A stretch of DNA of 44,731 nucleotides from an uncultured Butyrivibrio sp. (GTDB lineage: Bacteria; Bacillota; Clostridia; Lachnospirales; Lachnospiraceae), in NCBI GenBank assembly GCA_947168935.1, contig CAMVNV010000012.1:1-44731 (forward strand), in the 5' to 3' direction. Made by a program: the position numbers and the translations under genes. This document shows, piece after piece, positions 24,723-33,293 of this stretch. The notes beneath the pieces are model-generated. The model was not told where the DNA came from. It made no database searches and was given only the letters and a program-made list of their open reading frames with translations. Numbering within the stretch: the first letter of the stretch is position 1; each line of letters starts with the position of its first letter.

Positions 24723-26327
24723 TTAGTCGAGAGGAGCTACTCTTACATCTCCCTCTTTTTCCACAAATCTGCTGAACTTGACGGGTTTTGATACTGTCAT
24801 TGACAATTCCCCAATTGTTATGACAGTTCCGGCGTTACAGATGCCACTAACGCTAACATAGGCATCATGGGTATCTGAAAGCTTATCCTGAAGTTCCATC
24901 AGATTCTCTGATTTTTCATTAATGTCATTTTCAAGCTGCGTCTTCATAGCCATGAGCTTCTTGGCATATGCTGCCTGGTCTGGACTAAGGACAACTCCTG
25001 CCTGGAGCTTTTTGACTATGCCTTCAACTGTAGGCTTGATCTGCTGAAGATTTTTATTGGCTTCTCCGATCTCAGTCATAAGGTCACGGATCCTGGTCTT
25101 GAGGGTAGGATCAACGCCAACGTCTATCCTGGTCGTTGTTCCCATCTCACCACCAATAGTGATAACGCTTACTCTCTCGCCTGCGACCACATGTCCGCCT
25201 ACTATAAAGCCCTTATGACCGGTAACATTAACCTCTGTACCTGCCTGTACATCTGAATGCAGTATAGATTCGGCATTTACGCTACCGCCCGCGATAACCT
25301 TAGCATTCTCTATAAATTTAGTAACAACGTTGCCACCGGCTTTAATAGTACCGCCGCCTGCTCCGTTGATACCTCTTTCCATGATAATATCAGCTCCGGC
25401 TTCAAGAACAGCTCCTTCGATAGTGCCCTTGACTTCAATGTTGCCACCGGCTTTTACATTAAAACCGGAAGCTATATAACCTGCAACAGCAACGCTGCCG
25501 TCGTAGTCTATATTGCCCGTTGATACGTCAACGTTCTTAAGATTCAGTACATTGGATACAACAACCTTGCCATCCTGAAGAGACACATGACCTGCCTTTT
25601 CAGCGGTAAGTGTTAGCTTATCCTCCGAGATAGTAACATTAAGACCATAGCGAAGACTCTTAACCTTAACAGGCTTTGGCTTAACCTGATTACCATAAAC
25701 ACTTGTTCCGTAGTCGCCCATATCTGCAGGCGTAAGAACTGCAAGAAGATCTCCTTCCTTGCAGGGGTTTATGATATTGAGCTTATGATAATCAACCGAG
25801 CCGCCCGGCTTAAGGGTCGGACGAGGTCTTTTACTTGTTCCGAATTTATATTCGATCACGGCATCGCTTCCGTCTCTTGGAAGCTTACCCTTTGCGATAA
25901 TGTAATCTTTACAATATTCTCTTTTGGCAAAAAAACTTTCGATGACGTCCTTATCAACGCCGAATCTGATCTTCTTAAGCACCAGGTCCCCAATTACTTC
26001 TTTGGAATCTGTGAGCTGACCATTTTCACCACCGGCAATATTTTCAGATGGAGGATAAAAACGGACAACAACGCTCATCTGATCTTCAGAAATGATCATG
26101 TTGTACTGCTCCCTTACAGGATTGGCCCTGTTAGGGGTAAAATAAACAGGCTCGCCGTCCATTTTTTTGACAGCTTCATTAACAACCAGAACATCATAAC
26201 CAAGTCTGTTCCTGTCCAGATATTCAGTTATTTCATTGGTAGTGATCTCAGGATCGCCGTCAGTTGCGCCAAACACTTTGACAGCTGTCCCGGCCTTACC
26301 TATAACAAGCTGAAAATATCCATTCAT
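24723..26327 (-). CDS. FapA/DUF342 family protein
   Basis: A 534-residue cytoplasmic protein. The N-terminal part (about 1-170) is a mixed alpha/beta domain; the centre (about 175-400) is the repetitive right-handed beta-helix typical of DUF342/FapA, with many G-x-V-x-A-G-G repeats such as SGFNVKAGGNIEVKGTIEGA and GGGTIKAGGNVVTKF. A coiled coil (about 415-480, IGEANKNLQQIKPTVEGIVK) and a small C-terminal domain follow. FapA proteins act in flagellar assembly and localisation in Vibrio; the exact role in Firmicutes is unclear. It lies directly after sigD, separated by 46 bases. Confidence 0.82.
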   Translation of the reverse strand: MNGYFQLVIGKAGTAVKVFGATDGDPEITTNEITEYLDRNRLGYDVLVVNEAVKKMDGEPVYFTPNRANPVREQYNMIISEDQMSVVVRFYPPSENIAGGENGQLTDSKEVIGDLVLKKIRFGVDKDVIESFFAKREYCKDYIIAKGKLPRDGSDAVIEYKFGTSKRPRPTLKPGGSVDYHKLNIINPCKEGDLLAVLTPADMGDYGTSVYGNQVKPKPVKVKSLRYGLNVTISEDKLTLTAEKAGHVSLQDGKVVVSNVLNLKNVDVSTGNIDYDGSVAVAGYIASGFNVKAGGNIEVKGTIEGAVLEAGADIIMERGINGAGGGTIKAGGNVVTKFIENAKVIAGGSVNAESILHSDVQAGTEVNVTGHKGFIVGGHVVAGERVSVITIGGEMGTTTRIDVGVDPTLKTRIRDLMTEIGEANKNLQQIKPTVEGIVKKLQAGVVLSPDQAAYAKKLMAMKTQLENDINEKSENLMELQDKLSDTHDAYVSVSGICNAGTVITIGELSMTVSKPVKFSRFVEKEGDVRVAPLD

Positions 26328-26342
26328 CTACGCTCTCCATTA

Positions 26343-26380
26343 GGATGCATTTCTATGTCATTATGCTATGTCATTATGCT
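26343..26380 (-). repeat. Half copy of the motility hairpin repeat plus a 13-bp tandem duplication at the sigD stop
   Basis: The plus strand at 26343-26360 reads GGATGCATTTCTATGTCA, identical to the right half of the repeats at 33.2 and 36.4 kb, but the partner arm is missing. Next to it ATGTCATTATGCT is tandemly duplicated (26355-26367, 26368-26380), crossing the sigD stop codon. Confidence 0.7.
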
Positions 26381-27144
26381 CTGTCTGTAATGATGCCCAT
26401 GTACTTGCCCATCTTGCCGCGCATCTTCTGAAGCGCTCTTGTATGGAGCTGAGATACTCTGGATTCAGAAACCTCCAAAATGTTACTTATTTCTTTCAAA
26501 GTAAGCTCTTCGTAATAATACAAAAGAATGACTTTACGCTCTTTTTCTGTCAGAAGTTCAAGTGCTTCACCAAGCATCTTCTTAAGTTCAGCCTTCTCGA
26601 TAACTTCTTCGGGCTTATCGAATCTTGCGCCGTGGTTGCGGTCTTCAGGAACGTCTGATCCCTGTTCCATGAACTCGTTAAGAGAGATGACACCTGTGAC
26701 CTTCATCTGACTCTGCCAGTTAAGATATTCCTCTTCAGTAATATTCATTTTCTTGGCAATCTCAGCATCAGTCGCAACGTGACCGCTCTCTGCCTCAACT
26801 TCCTTGATGGCGATATCGATCTTCTTCTGACGGTCCCTTATGGTACGAGGAATCCAGTCCATCTTTCTGATCTGGTCAAGGATCGCACCACGAATACGAA
26901 GGCTCGCATAAGTCTCAAACTTAACGTCCTTCAGGGTATCGAACTTGTCGATAGCATCAATAAGGCCAAATATGCCATAGCCAACAAGGTCATCATATTC
27001 GACATTAAAACCAAGATACATTGAAAGTCTGCCCGCAACCAGCTTGACCAGTGGAGCATATTCAAGTATCAGCTTTTCTCTTATTTCAGGAAGTTTAGAA
27101 TTTTCGTATTCTTTCCACAACTTGATTCTTGCTGCTTCATCCAT
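26374..27144 (-). CDS. sigD: Sigma-28 flagellar RNA polymerase sigma factor
   Basis: A 256-residue FliA/SigD. Region 2 shows VEYDDLVGYGIFGLIDAIDKFD and FETYASLRIRGAILDQIRKMDWIPR, the classical sigma-28 signature; region 3 has KKMNITEEEYLNW; region 4 has LTEKERKVILLYYYEELTLKEIS and the helix-turn-helix VSESRVSQLHTRALQKMRG. It directs late flagellar and chemotaxis genes. The start at 27144 is favoured because the upstream GTG at 27180 has no ribosome-binding site, while GGGGGTAAG precedes the chosen ATG. It lies 73 bases after the small membrane protein gene, at the same place as sigD in Bacillus subtilis. Confidence 0.95.
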   Translation of the reverse strand: MDEAARIKLWKEYENSKLPEIREKLILEYAPLVKLVAGRLSMYLGFNVEYDDLVGYGIFGLIDAIDKFDTLKDVKFETYASLRIRGAILDQIRKMDWIPRTIRDRQKKIDIAIKEVEAESGHVATDAEIAKKMNITEEEYLNWQSQMKVTGVISLNEFMEQGSDVPEDRNHGARFDKPEEVIEKAELKKMLGEALELLTEKERKVILLYYYEELTLKEISNILEVSESRVSQLHTRALQKMRGKMGKYMGIITDRA

Positions 27145-27217
27145 GTAGAGCTTACCCCCATGTTCGAGTTTTAAAAGCACACGATATATCTAAAGAATAA
27201 CTTCTATGAAACTAATA

Positions 27218-27742
27218 TTAGAAAAAAATGTCCTCTTCTTCTCTCGCAGCTGCTGCTTTTGCCTGCGATATCAGTTCTTCAGCCTCAAGTCTCGCCTTTT
27301 CCTCATCCCTTAGGCGTTCCTGTTCAAGTCTTTTGTCTATCCAGCGCTTAACGGCTTCAACCTCGTATTTTTCCACCATATTCTGAAGAACAGCCCCAAA
27401 CAAAAGAAACAGGGCCAAAGAACCGCATAATACCAGAAACCACCTCACCGTCGGCATCCCATCAAAGTACGTATATATCGCAATGACGGACGCACCAAGC
27501 AAAGTAACAAAAGGCGCAATAAGTTTTGTTTTGGGATCGATCAGAACCTTATAATTGACCTTGATGATCTCTGTTTTTTTCTTGGCCTTTTCATTTTTTC
27601 TTATAGCCCTGATGATATTTTCAACCCGGGGATCCTTCCACATTTCGGGATGATCACCAAAAATATCCTCATCAGTAATGGTACCTTCTCCGGCTTCAGT
27701 AGTCTCTTCGTCCAAAGTTTCAAGGTTGTCTTCATCACTCAT
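27218..27742 (-). CDS. Small membrane protein of unknown function between cheD and sigD
   Basis: A 174-residue protein with an acidic N-terminus (SDEDNLETLDEETTEAGEG), a charged middle, two membrane segments (about 73-95 and 101-118) and a charged helical, probably coiled-coil C-terminus (RLEQERLRDEEKARLEAEEL). Its ATG overlaps the cheD stop codon as ATGA, and it precedes sigD, so it is part of the operon. I do not recognise the family. A role in sigma-28 control or flagellar assembly is only suggested by position. Confidence 0.72.
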   Translation of the reverse strand: MSDEDNLETLDEETTEAGEGTITDEDIFGDHPEMWKDPRVENIIRAIRKNEKAKKKTEIIKVNYKVLIDPKTKLIAPFVTLLGASVIAIYTYFDGMPTVRWFLVLCGSLALFLLFGAVLQNMVEKYEVEAVKRWIDKRLEQERLRDEEKARLEAEELISQAKAAAAREEEDIFF

Positions 27743-28224
27743 ATGATCTTCTCCGGTTTGCCAACAGCCCTAATTACATAATCTCCCGTCTCCGGATAAA
27801 AAATAACTGTTCGTCCAAAATTAAGACCTGTATCCTGAGAAAGGACTCTGATATTCAGCTCTTTAAGAGCTTTCAGTGAAGCCGCCACATTACGCTCACC
27901 AACGTGCATACTGTTGCTGGCAGACTGAAAAGCAAACATAGTTGCACCACCAGCCAGTTTGGCAACCATCCTGCTCTTGGATGCACCAAGCGCTTCCATG
28001 CGTTTTACAAGCTCTCTTATTCCGGTATCTGCAAACTTAGGAATATTATTGTTATTCCTGATCTCGGTAGAATCCGGAAGCATAATATGAGCAAGACCAC
28101 CAATCTTGGTGACAGGATCTCTTATTGCGATACCGCAGCAAGATCCAAGACCAAGAGTCGTGATTCCATCAGGTGCCTTACATGTATTCAGATCAGCCAT
28201 TCCTACTTTTATAATTTCAGGCAT
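27739..28224 (-). CDS. cheD: Chemoreceptor glutamine deamidase CheD
   Basis: A 161-residue CheD. The signature TTLGLGSCCGIAIRDP carries the catalytic cysteine (GSC-), and GGLAHIMLPDS supplies the catalytic histidine; a later segment KLAGGATMF is also typical. In Bacillus it deamidates receptors and binds CheC to adjust adaptation. The second cysteine in GSCC replaces the more usual Val. GAGGA lies upstream of the ATG; it follows the hairpin-bearing cheC-cheD spacer. Confidence 0.93.
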   Translation of the reverse strand: MPEIIKVGMADLNTCKAPDGITTLGLGSCCGIAIRDPVTKIGGLAHIMLPDSTEIRNNNNIPKFADTGIRELVKRMEALGASKSRMVAKLAGGATMFAFQSASNSMHVGERNVAASLKALKELNIRVLSQDTGLNFGRTVIFYPETGDYVIRAVGKPEKII

Positions 28225-28268
28225 GCATAATCCTCATAAGATTAGTAATAACCACCATACATAATGCT

Positions 28269-28334
28269 GAAAGTCAATATCGTCTTTGCTGATGTTGACC
28301 TTCCAGAGATAAAACATCTCTGATGTTTTATCTC
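28269..28334 (-). repeat. Hairpin pair after cheC (motility spacer family)
   Basis: GAGATAAAACATC (28306-28318) and GATGTTTTATCTC (28322-28334) form a perfect 13-bp hairpin with a three-base loop, beginning one base past the cheC stop. On the mRNA strand TCTGGA follows and a second stem GAAGGTCAA/TTGACTTTC (28303-28295 with 28277-28269) has one G.U pair. No U-run, so not a terminator. Confidence 0.8.
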
Positions 28335-28335
28335 A

Positions 28336-28968
28336 TCACTCAAACATAGAAATATCGATACCAAGAGAACCAAGGATTTTCTTGTATCCATCTATATCAG
28401 GCAAAAGAATAAAATATCCACTTATCTGAACATCATCTGAAAATCTGTTCTCTATAAGAAGAAGCTTATCTCCCATAAGTCCGAATTCTATTGCAGGCAC
28501 GGAAAGAATAGCTCCTGCCATGTCAACAGCAACATACGGAACTGAAGGGATCATCTTTAAATTTGTCATTGTTGCAAGGGAATTAAGATATGAACCGGTA
28601 ATGATATTACCAATCTCTTTAAGCGCAGAAAGTTCCATTTCGTCAAATGGTTCATCGTCGGACTTATCCTGCATGATAAGTTTGTTGGCAAGATATCTTG
28701 CTTCCTTCTGTCCTGTAAGGAACATAATGGAACCATCAACATCGCCTTCCATACGAAGATAGATGCCGGCCATTATCTGGTCCGCACCACCCATGCAGTC
28801 ACCAACATCTTTGAATTCAAGAAGCTTTACACTTGGAACTGACATATCAACTTTAGCACCAAGCATCTGTGCCAGTGCTGTTGTAGCATTACCAGCTCCA
28901 ATATTACCAAGTTCCTTGAGCACATCATAATATTGCTCGGAAAGAGCATCAAGACTTAAATCAGCCAA
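28336..28968 (-). CDS. cheC: CheY-P phosphatase CheC
   Basis: A 210-residue CheC. Two phosphatase motifs of the E-x-x-N type are visible: LKELGNIGAGNATTAL near residue 20 and LKEIGNIITGSYLNSL near residue 120. Hydrolyses CheY-P and is bound by CheD. Start codon is TTG (28966-28968) with AGGAGG seven bases upstream. An out-of-frame ATG just before it opens a five-codon frame that overlaps the TTG. It follows cheW by 114 bases. Confidence 0.93.
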   Translation of the reverse strand: MADLSLDALSEQYYDVLKELGNIGAGNATTALAQMLGAKVDMSVPSVKLLEFKDVGDCMGGADQIMAGIYLRMEGDVDGSIMFLTGQKEARYLANKLIMQDKSDDEPFDEMELSALKEIGNIITGSYLNSLATMTNLKMIPSVPYVAVDMAGAILSVPAIEFGLMGDKLLLIENRFSDDVQISGYFILLPDIDGYKKILGSLGIDISMFE

Positions 28969-29004
28969 ATCATACCCTCCTGAACTGTTGTACCTCTAAT
29001 TACC

Positions 29005-29045
29005 ATATAAAGAGAGAAGTTTTAAAAAACATTCTCTCTTTATAT
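29005..29045 (-). repeat. 14-bp hairpin in the cheW-cheC spacer
   Basis: ATATAAAGAGAGAA (29005-29018) pairs perfectly with TTCTCTCTTTATAT (29032-29045) around a 13-base loop. It lacks the TCTGGA signature of the other motility spacers and has a longer AT-rich stem. No U-run follows on the mRNA strand. Confidence 0.65.
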
Positions 29046-29082
29046 AGTATCACATTTTCATTTTAATTTTAATATTATATCG

Positions 29083-29568
29083 TTATTCTTTCTTTTCTTT
29101 TGCAGTTTCTGGATCAAGTGCTGTCAGATCCAGAATGGATACCAGTCCGCCCTCGTATTTACCTACGCCTGAGATGAACTTACCGTTAGTCTTCTTGGTC
29201 TTTTCATCAAAGGAAAGCTTGTCGATGTTGCGGGAACCGATATTCAGTACCTGATTAACTTCATCAACGATAATACCAAGGAGTTCTCCTTCATCGCCGA
29301 TCTTAAGGATAATGATACGGCTCTTGTTGGTAATCTTATCTTCTTCCATTCCCATGAGGATACGAATACTCATAACAGGAACGATAACGCCTCGAATATT
29401 AAGAACGCCTCTGAAGTAATCATCAACTTTGGGAACTCTTGTAATATTCTGCATCCTGACTATATTATCGATATACTTGATATCGATACCATACTGCTCG
29501 TCAGCAAGCTTGATGATGATATATTGAACAATTTCACCAATATCTTGTGTATCTCTGAGTGCATCCAT
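29083..29568 (-). CDS. cheW: Chemotaxis coupling protein CheW
   Basis: A 161-residue CheW-fold protein coupling receptors to CheA. The sequence YIIIKLADEQYGIDIKYIDN and VPKVDDYFRGVLNIRGVIVPVMSI (read as two adjacent stretches) are diagnostic, as is LLGIIVDEVNQVLNI. It has a charged tail after the last strand (PETAKEKKE). GAGG lies upstream of the ATG. Preceded by the cheA-cheW hairpin spacer. Confidence 0.95.
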   Translation of the reverse strand: MDALRDTQDIGEIVQYIIIKLADEQYGIDIKYIDNIVRMQNITRVPKVDDYFRGVLNIRGVIVPVMSIRILMGMEEDKITNKSRIIILKIGDEGELLGIIVDEVNQVLNIGSRNIDKLSFDEKTKKTNGKFISGVGKYEGGLVSILDLTALDPETAKEKKE

Positions 29569-29610
29569 GATTTAACCTCATGCCGCGAGTGAAACGAGAG
29601 GCTAATGGTT

Positions 29611-29667
29611 GGAAGTGATGGAGCTCGCGACACCACTTCCAGAGTTTGAAATCACATTTTCAAACTC
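29611..29667 (-). repeat. Hairpin pair at the cheA stop (motility spacer family)
   Basis: GAGTTTGAAA (29642-29651) and TTTCAAACTC (29658-29667) form a 10-bp hairpin that includes the cheA stop codon (29666-29668). On the mRNA strand TCTGGA follows and leads into a second stem GGAAGTGGTG/CATCACTTCC (29640-29631 with 29620-29611), fully paired only if one G.U is allowed on the mRNA strand. Confidence 0.8.
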
Positions 29668-31807
29668 ACCCTCCTATCTGATTGGTATCAAGAATGAGTG
29701 CAATTTCGCCATCGCCAAGGATTGTAGCGCCGCTTATGAACTTACACTTAGTCATGTACTTACCAAGAGGTTTGATAACGATTTCCAGCTGACCCTCAAG
29801 TTTATCAATAACGAGACCAACCTGCTGATCACCACGTTTGGTGATAACTACGATCATGTCTTCGTTAGGATCATTTGTAGACTCATTATCAAGAACTTCA
29901 TTCATTCTGATAAGTCTTGTTACACTACCACGGAGGTTAATAACCTCTTTATTTGATACAAACTTGATATCCGATACAGGAACATTTTCAATAGACTGAA
30001 TGGAATCAAGCGGAATAGCATATTTCTCGCCACCAACTTCAACCATGAGACCCTGGATGATAGCAAGTGTAAGAGGAAGTCTTATGATCCATGTGGATCC
30101 TTCTCCAAGTTTGGTATTAACTGTTACTGTACCAGACAAGGATTCAACCTTACTCTTAACAACATCAAGGCCAACGCCTCGGCCTGAAATCTCGGAAACC
30201 TGCTTAGCAGTTGAGAATCCAGGATGGAAAAGAAGTTCTACCGCCTGCTGCTCTGTAAGAACATCAGCTTCTTCACGGGTCATGATACCCTTTTCAACAG
30301 CCTTATTTCTAACTATATTAGCGTCGATACCATTACCATCATCACCAACTTCGATGACAACTGAGTTACCATCCTGATAAGCATGCAGGAAGATCTGTCC
30401 TGTTTCATCCTTACCACGGGCAAGTCTTGTCTCAGCATCTTCGATACCATGGTCGGCACTGTTTCTGAGAAGGTGCATCAAAGGATCACCGATCTCATCA
30501 ACAACGGTACGGTCCATTTCTGTCTCTTCACCGGTCATGGTCAGTTCCATCTTCTTACCAAGAGCCTTGGTAAGATCTCTGATCATACGAGGGAACTTCT
30601 GAAGTACGGATTCGATAGGAACCATTCGTACTTTCATAACTGATTCATGAAGATTTGTTGTTACTGATTCAAGATATTCTATCTGTTCAGTAACATTGCT
30701 GTTCTGTATTCCAGCTGACTCTGTAGCAGAAATCAGGGAGTTCTTAGCAATGATAAGCTCTGATACCTGGTTCATAAGGGAATCGAGCTTTTCTGTATCA
30801 ACACGAATTGTTCTTGATACAACAGGCTTACCTGCAGGTTTCTTAGCATCAGCTGCTTTGCTAACTTCAGCAGGCTTTGCTGCAGGCGCTGGTGCCGGAG
30901 CTGCGGCTGCAGGTGCAGGTGCAGGTGCCGCCGGAGCTGCTGGTGCCGGAGCCGCTGCTGCAGGTGCGTTTTCTGCTGCTGGTGCAGGAGCAGGTGCATC
31001 AGGATCAAATTCACCTATTTCAACCGATTCAATTTCAGATACATTCTTGGCGATTTCTGAAACTTTCTCGACATCCTCAGTATCAGTAATAACAATAAGT
31101 GAGAATGTAAAATCAAACTTCTCATCTTCGATATCCTGATTGCTGGGATCTGAAGCAACAACTTCACCGATATCTTCCAGACCTTTTACAACAAGGAAAG
31201 CTCTGGCTGCCTTTAAAAGACAGGTATCCTGAATCTTAACTGTAAGGCCAAATACCTTACGGCTGTCAGCGATACCCTTCTTGATAGCCTCTTTGGCTGT
31301 ATCATCAAGAGGAATAAGATGCCAGTCACCATGAGGAACAGCAGGTTCTCCAGAAGGAGCCGCTGCTGGTGCGCCATCTGCTGCAGGTGCTGCTGCTGCA
31401 GGTGCTGCGCCGCCTCCGCCAGCCTTTCCGGCACGAATATCTGCAAGGGCCTGAATAAGGTCTGCATTTTCTTCTGTACCTTCATCCTGTGAAGATTCGA
31501 TATTATCAACATATTCCTGAACCGCATCAAGACATTTGAAAAGGGTATCAGTCATATGTGTGTCAACTTTTAATGTACCATTACGCACATCTGAAAATAC
31601 ATCTTCCATGTCATGGGTCAGCTGCTGCATGCGCTTATAGCCCATGGTACCTGCCATACCCTTCATGGAATGCGCCGAACGGAAAATCTCATTGACACAA
31701 TCTTCGTTGGTAGGATCATCTTCCAGAGTCATAATAGCATCGTTCAGAGTCTGGATATGTTCCTTAGCTTCATCAAGAAACACGCCTAGATATTGGGAAG
31801 TATCCAT
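29666..31807 (-). CDS. cheA: Chemotaxis histidine kinase CheA
   Basis: A 713-residue CheA. P1 phosphotransfer domain with His46 in FRSAHSMKGMAG; an Ala/Gly/Pro-rich linker; P2-like CheY-binding region (about 165-265); a second Ala/Pro-rich linker (about 270-325); P3 dimer helices (TEKLDSLMNQVSELIIAKNS); P4 kinase core with NSADHGIEDAETR, VGDDGNGID and GRGVGLDVVKS; and P5 CheW-like domain (ALILDTNQIGG end). It autophosphorylates and passes phosphate to CheY and CheB. AAGGAGG precedes the ATG. The unusually long Ala-Pro linkers are translated from low-complexity GCAGGTGC-type repeats. Confidence 0.97.
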   Translation of the reverse strand: MDTSQYLGVFLDEAKEHIQTLNDAIMTLEDDPTNEDCVNEIFRSAHSMKGMAGTMGYKRMQQLTHDMEDVFSDVRNGTLKVDTHMTDTLFKCLDAVQEYVDNIESSQDEGTEENADLIQALADIRAGKAGGGGAAPAAAAPAADGAPAAAPSGEPAVPHGDWHLIPLDDTAKEAIKKGIADSRKVFGLTVKIQDTCLLKAARAFLVVKGLEDIGEVVASDPSNQDIEDEKFDFTFSLIVITDTEDVEKVSEIAKNVSEIESVEIGEFDPDAPAPAPAAENAPAAAAPAPAAPAAPAPAPAAAAPAPAPAAKPAEVSKAADAKKPAGKPVVSRTIRVDTEKLDSLMNQVSELIIAKNSLISATESAGIQNSNVTEQIEYLESVTTNLHESVMKVRMVPIESVLQKFPRMIRDLTKALGKKMELTMTGEETEMDRTVVDEIGDPLMHLLRNSADHGIEDAETRLARGKDETGQIFLHAYQDGNSVVIEVGDDGNGIDANIVRNKAVEKGIMTREEADVLTEQQAVELLFHPGFSTAKQVSEISGRGVGLDVVKSKVESLSGTVTVNTKLGEGSTWIIRLPLTLAIIQGLMVEVGGEKYAIPLDSIQSIENVPVSDIKFVSNKEVINLRGSVTRLIRMNEVLDNESTNDPNEDMIVVITKRGDQQVGLVIDKLEGQLEIVIKPLGKYMTKCKFISGATILGDGEIALILDTNQIGG

Positions 31808-31892
31808 CTTTTATTACCCTCCTTGAAGAGTTAATAACCGGAATGCAGGCGTGATTTCTTAACAAAGTCGGGAGTTAGATTACAACCCCCAT

Positions 31893-32020
31893 GGACTTGT
31901 TTACAAGTCCGGAGTTATAGCACTTCGTGCTATAACTCCTCCGGACATGCTTTGCCAAAATCCACCGGACATGAGAACCCTGTTCTCATGTCCAGAGTTA
32001 GAACGCTAGCGTTCTAACTC
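31893..32020 (-). repeat. Four-hairpin array at the cheB stop
   Basis: Four perfect inverted repeats in a row: GAGTTAGAACGCT/AGCGTTCTAACTC (31995-32020, no loop) containing the cheB stop TAG; GGACATGAGAAC/GTTCTCATGTCC (31967-31993); GGAGTTATAGCAC/GTGCTATAACTCC (31911-31939); and GGACTTG/CAAGTCC (31893-31910). On the mRNA strand the first is followed by TCTGGA. No U-runs. The array fills most of the cheB-cheA spacer. Confidence 0.85.
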
Positions 32021-33102
32021 ATCACCCCTACATTCATTACTATTTCCTGTGCGATCTTATCCAGCGATACTACCTGATTGGACAATCCGGCAGATGCTAC
32101 AGCTCTCGGCATTCCGTAAACTGTACAGGATTCTTCATCCTGTGAGATAACATGCACTCTTTTACTGGCTTTAAGGTTCTTGATTCCTTCCGTTCCGTCA
32201 GCGCCCATTCCTGTCATGACTACACATACAACTTCATCATAATTTGAATTTGCAAGTGACTCATACATGAAGTTGGCACTTGGCTTAACTCCTTCTCTTG
32301 TAGGTCCGTCTTTAAAGTGGATCACAAATTTACCGGAAGGATTTTTTTCTATATGCATATGCACACCGCCCTTGGCGATATAAACGGTTCCTTTTTGGAG
32401 TTCATCTCCTTCTGCTGCTTCCTTAACACTTATCTCTGACAGTGAGTCAAGACGAGAAGCAAGAGAAGCTGTGAAACCAACCGGCATATGCTGCACCAGT
32501 ACAACAGGTGCTTTGAGATTTTTTGGAAGCTTAGGTATTACCGCCTGAAGAGCTCTAGGACCGCCAGTAGAAGATGCTATAGCGACGATCTTATTGCCGG
32601 ATATGCTGGCTGTGTTCTTCTGAACTGCCTGCATGATCTGCTTATCAATTTTTTTATCGGCGGGTTTTTCAGTTTTATTAACAGTTACGATAGAAGGCAG
32701 TTTTGAAATGCTTACGCTCCAAAGGGTTGAAAGAAATTCCTTGGTGAAATCCTCTCCTTTGCAGGCTGAAGCTCTATCAGGTTTATGAACGAAGTCTATA
32801 GCTCCAAGATCCAGAGCATCCATTGTGACCTGAGCACCTTCCATGGTATCTGTGCTGGCCATCATAGTACGTATTCTGATCTTTTCTTCGTTCAATTTCT
32901 TAAGAAGCTCAATACCATTCATCTTGGGCATATTAACGTCCAGGACCATGACATCATAAGTATTGGACTGTCTGAGCATCTCAATTGCTTCTACACCATC
33001 TCTGGCGGTAGCTTCCACATGAAATTTTGAATCTGAATTAATGATATCACTGAGAACGCTTCTCATAAGTGCAGAGTCATCAACCAAGAAAATTTTTTTC
33101 AT
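32014..33102 (-). CDS. cheB: Chemoreceptor methylesterase CheB
   Basis: A 362-residue CheB. The receiver domain (about 1-120) carries phosphorylation site Asp55 (VLDVNMPKMNG). A linker leads to the methylesterase domain with Ser178 in ASSTGGP, His205 in VQHMPVGF and Asp302 in MTGMGADGTEG. It removes receptor methyl groups as part of adaptation. The ribosome-binding site is weak. Stop codon lies inside the first palindrome of the downstream hairpin array. Confidence 0.96.
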   Translation of the reverse strand: MKKIFLVDDSALMRSVLSDIINSDSKFHVEATARDGVEAIEMLRQSNTYDVMVLDVNMPKMNGIELLKKLNEEKIRIRTMMASTDTMEGAQVTMDALDLGAIDFVHKPDRASACKGEDFTKEFLSTLWSVSISKLPSIVTVNKTEKPADKKIDKQIMQAVQKNTASISGNKIVAIASSTGGPRALQAVIPKLPKNLKAPVVLVQHMPVGFTASLASRLDSLSEISVKEAAEGDELQKGTVYIAKGGVHMHIEKNPSGKFVIHFKDGPTREGVKPSANFMYESLANSNYDEVVCVVMTGMGADGTEGIKNLKASKRVHVISQDEESCTVYGMPRAVASAGLSNQVVSLDKIAQEIVMNVGVMS

Positions 33103-33180
33103 ATTTACGCCTACTTTCTATCGTTTTAACGTTGCTCACTTTTTGATAACTACGTCAATTTTAAGATGTACTTCCAGGTC

Positions 33181-33293
33181 AAGTTACAGGATGTAACTTA
33201 GACATATCCAGAAATGCATGGATGCATTTCTATGTCCGGTTACAGGATGTAACTTGCACCTGTTCAGAAGTACAGGGATGTACTTCTAGGTGC
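33181..33293 (-). repeat. Four-hairpin array at the PilZ-gene stop, copy of the motility repeat
   Basis: AAGTTACA/TGTAACTT (33181-33199), AGAAATGCAT/ATGCATTTCT (33210-33231) with an outer GACAT/ATGTC, GTTACA/TGTAAC (33239-33253), and AGAAGTACA/TGTACTTCT (33266-33287) with an outer GCACCT/AGGTGC (33256-33293). The stop TAG of the PilZ gene (33286-33288) lies in the last stem. Bases 33184-33236 are nearly identical to 36396-36448. Confidence 0.88.
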
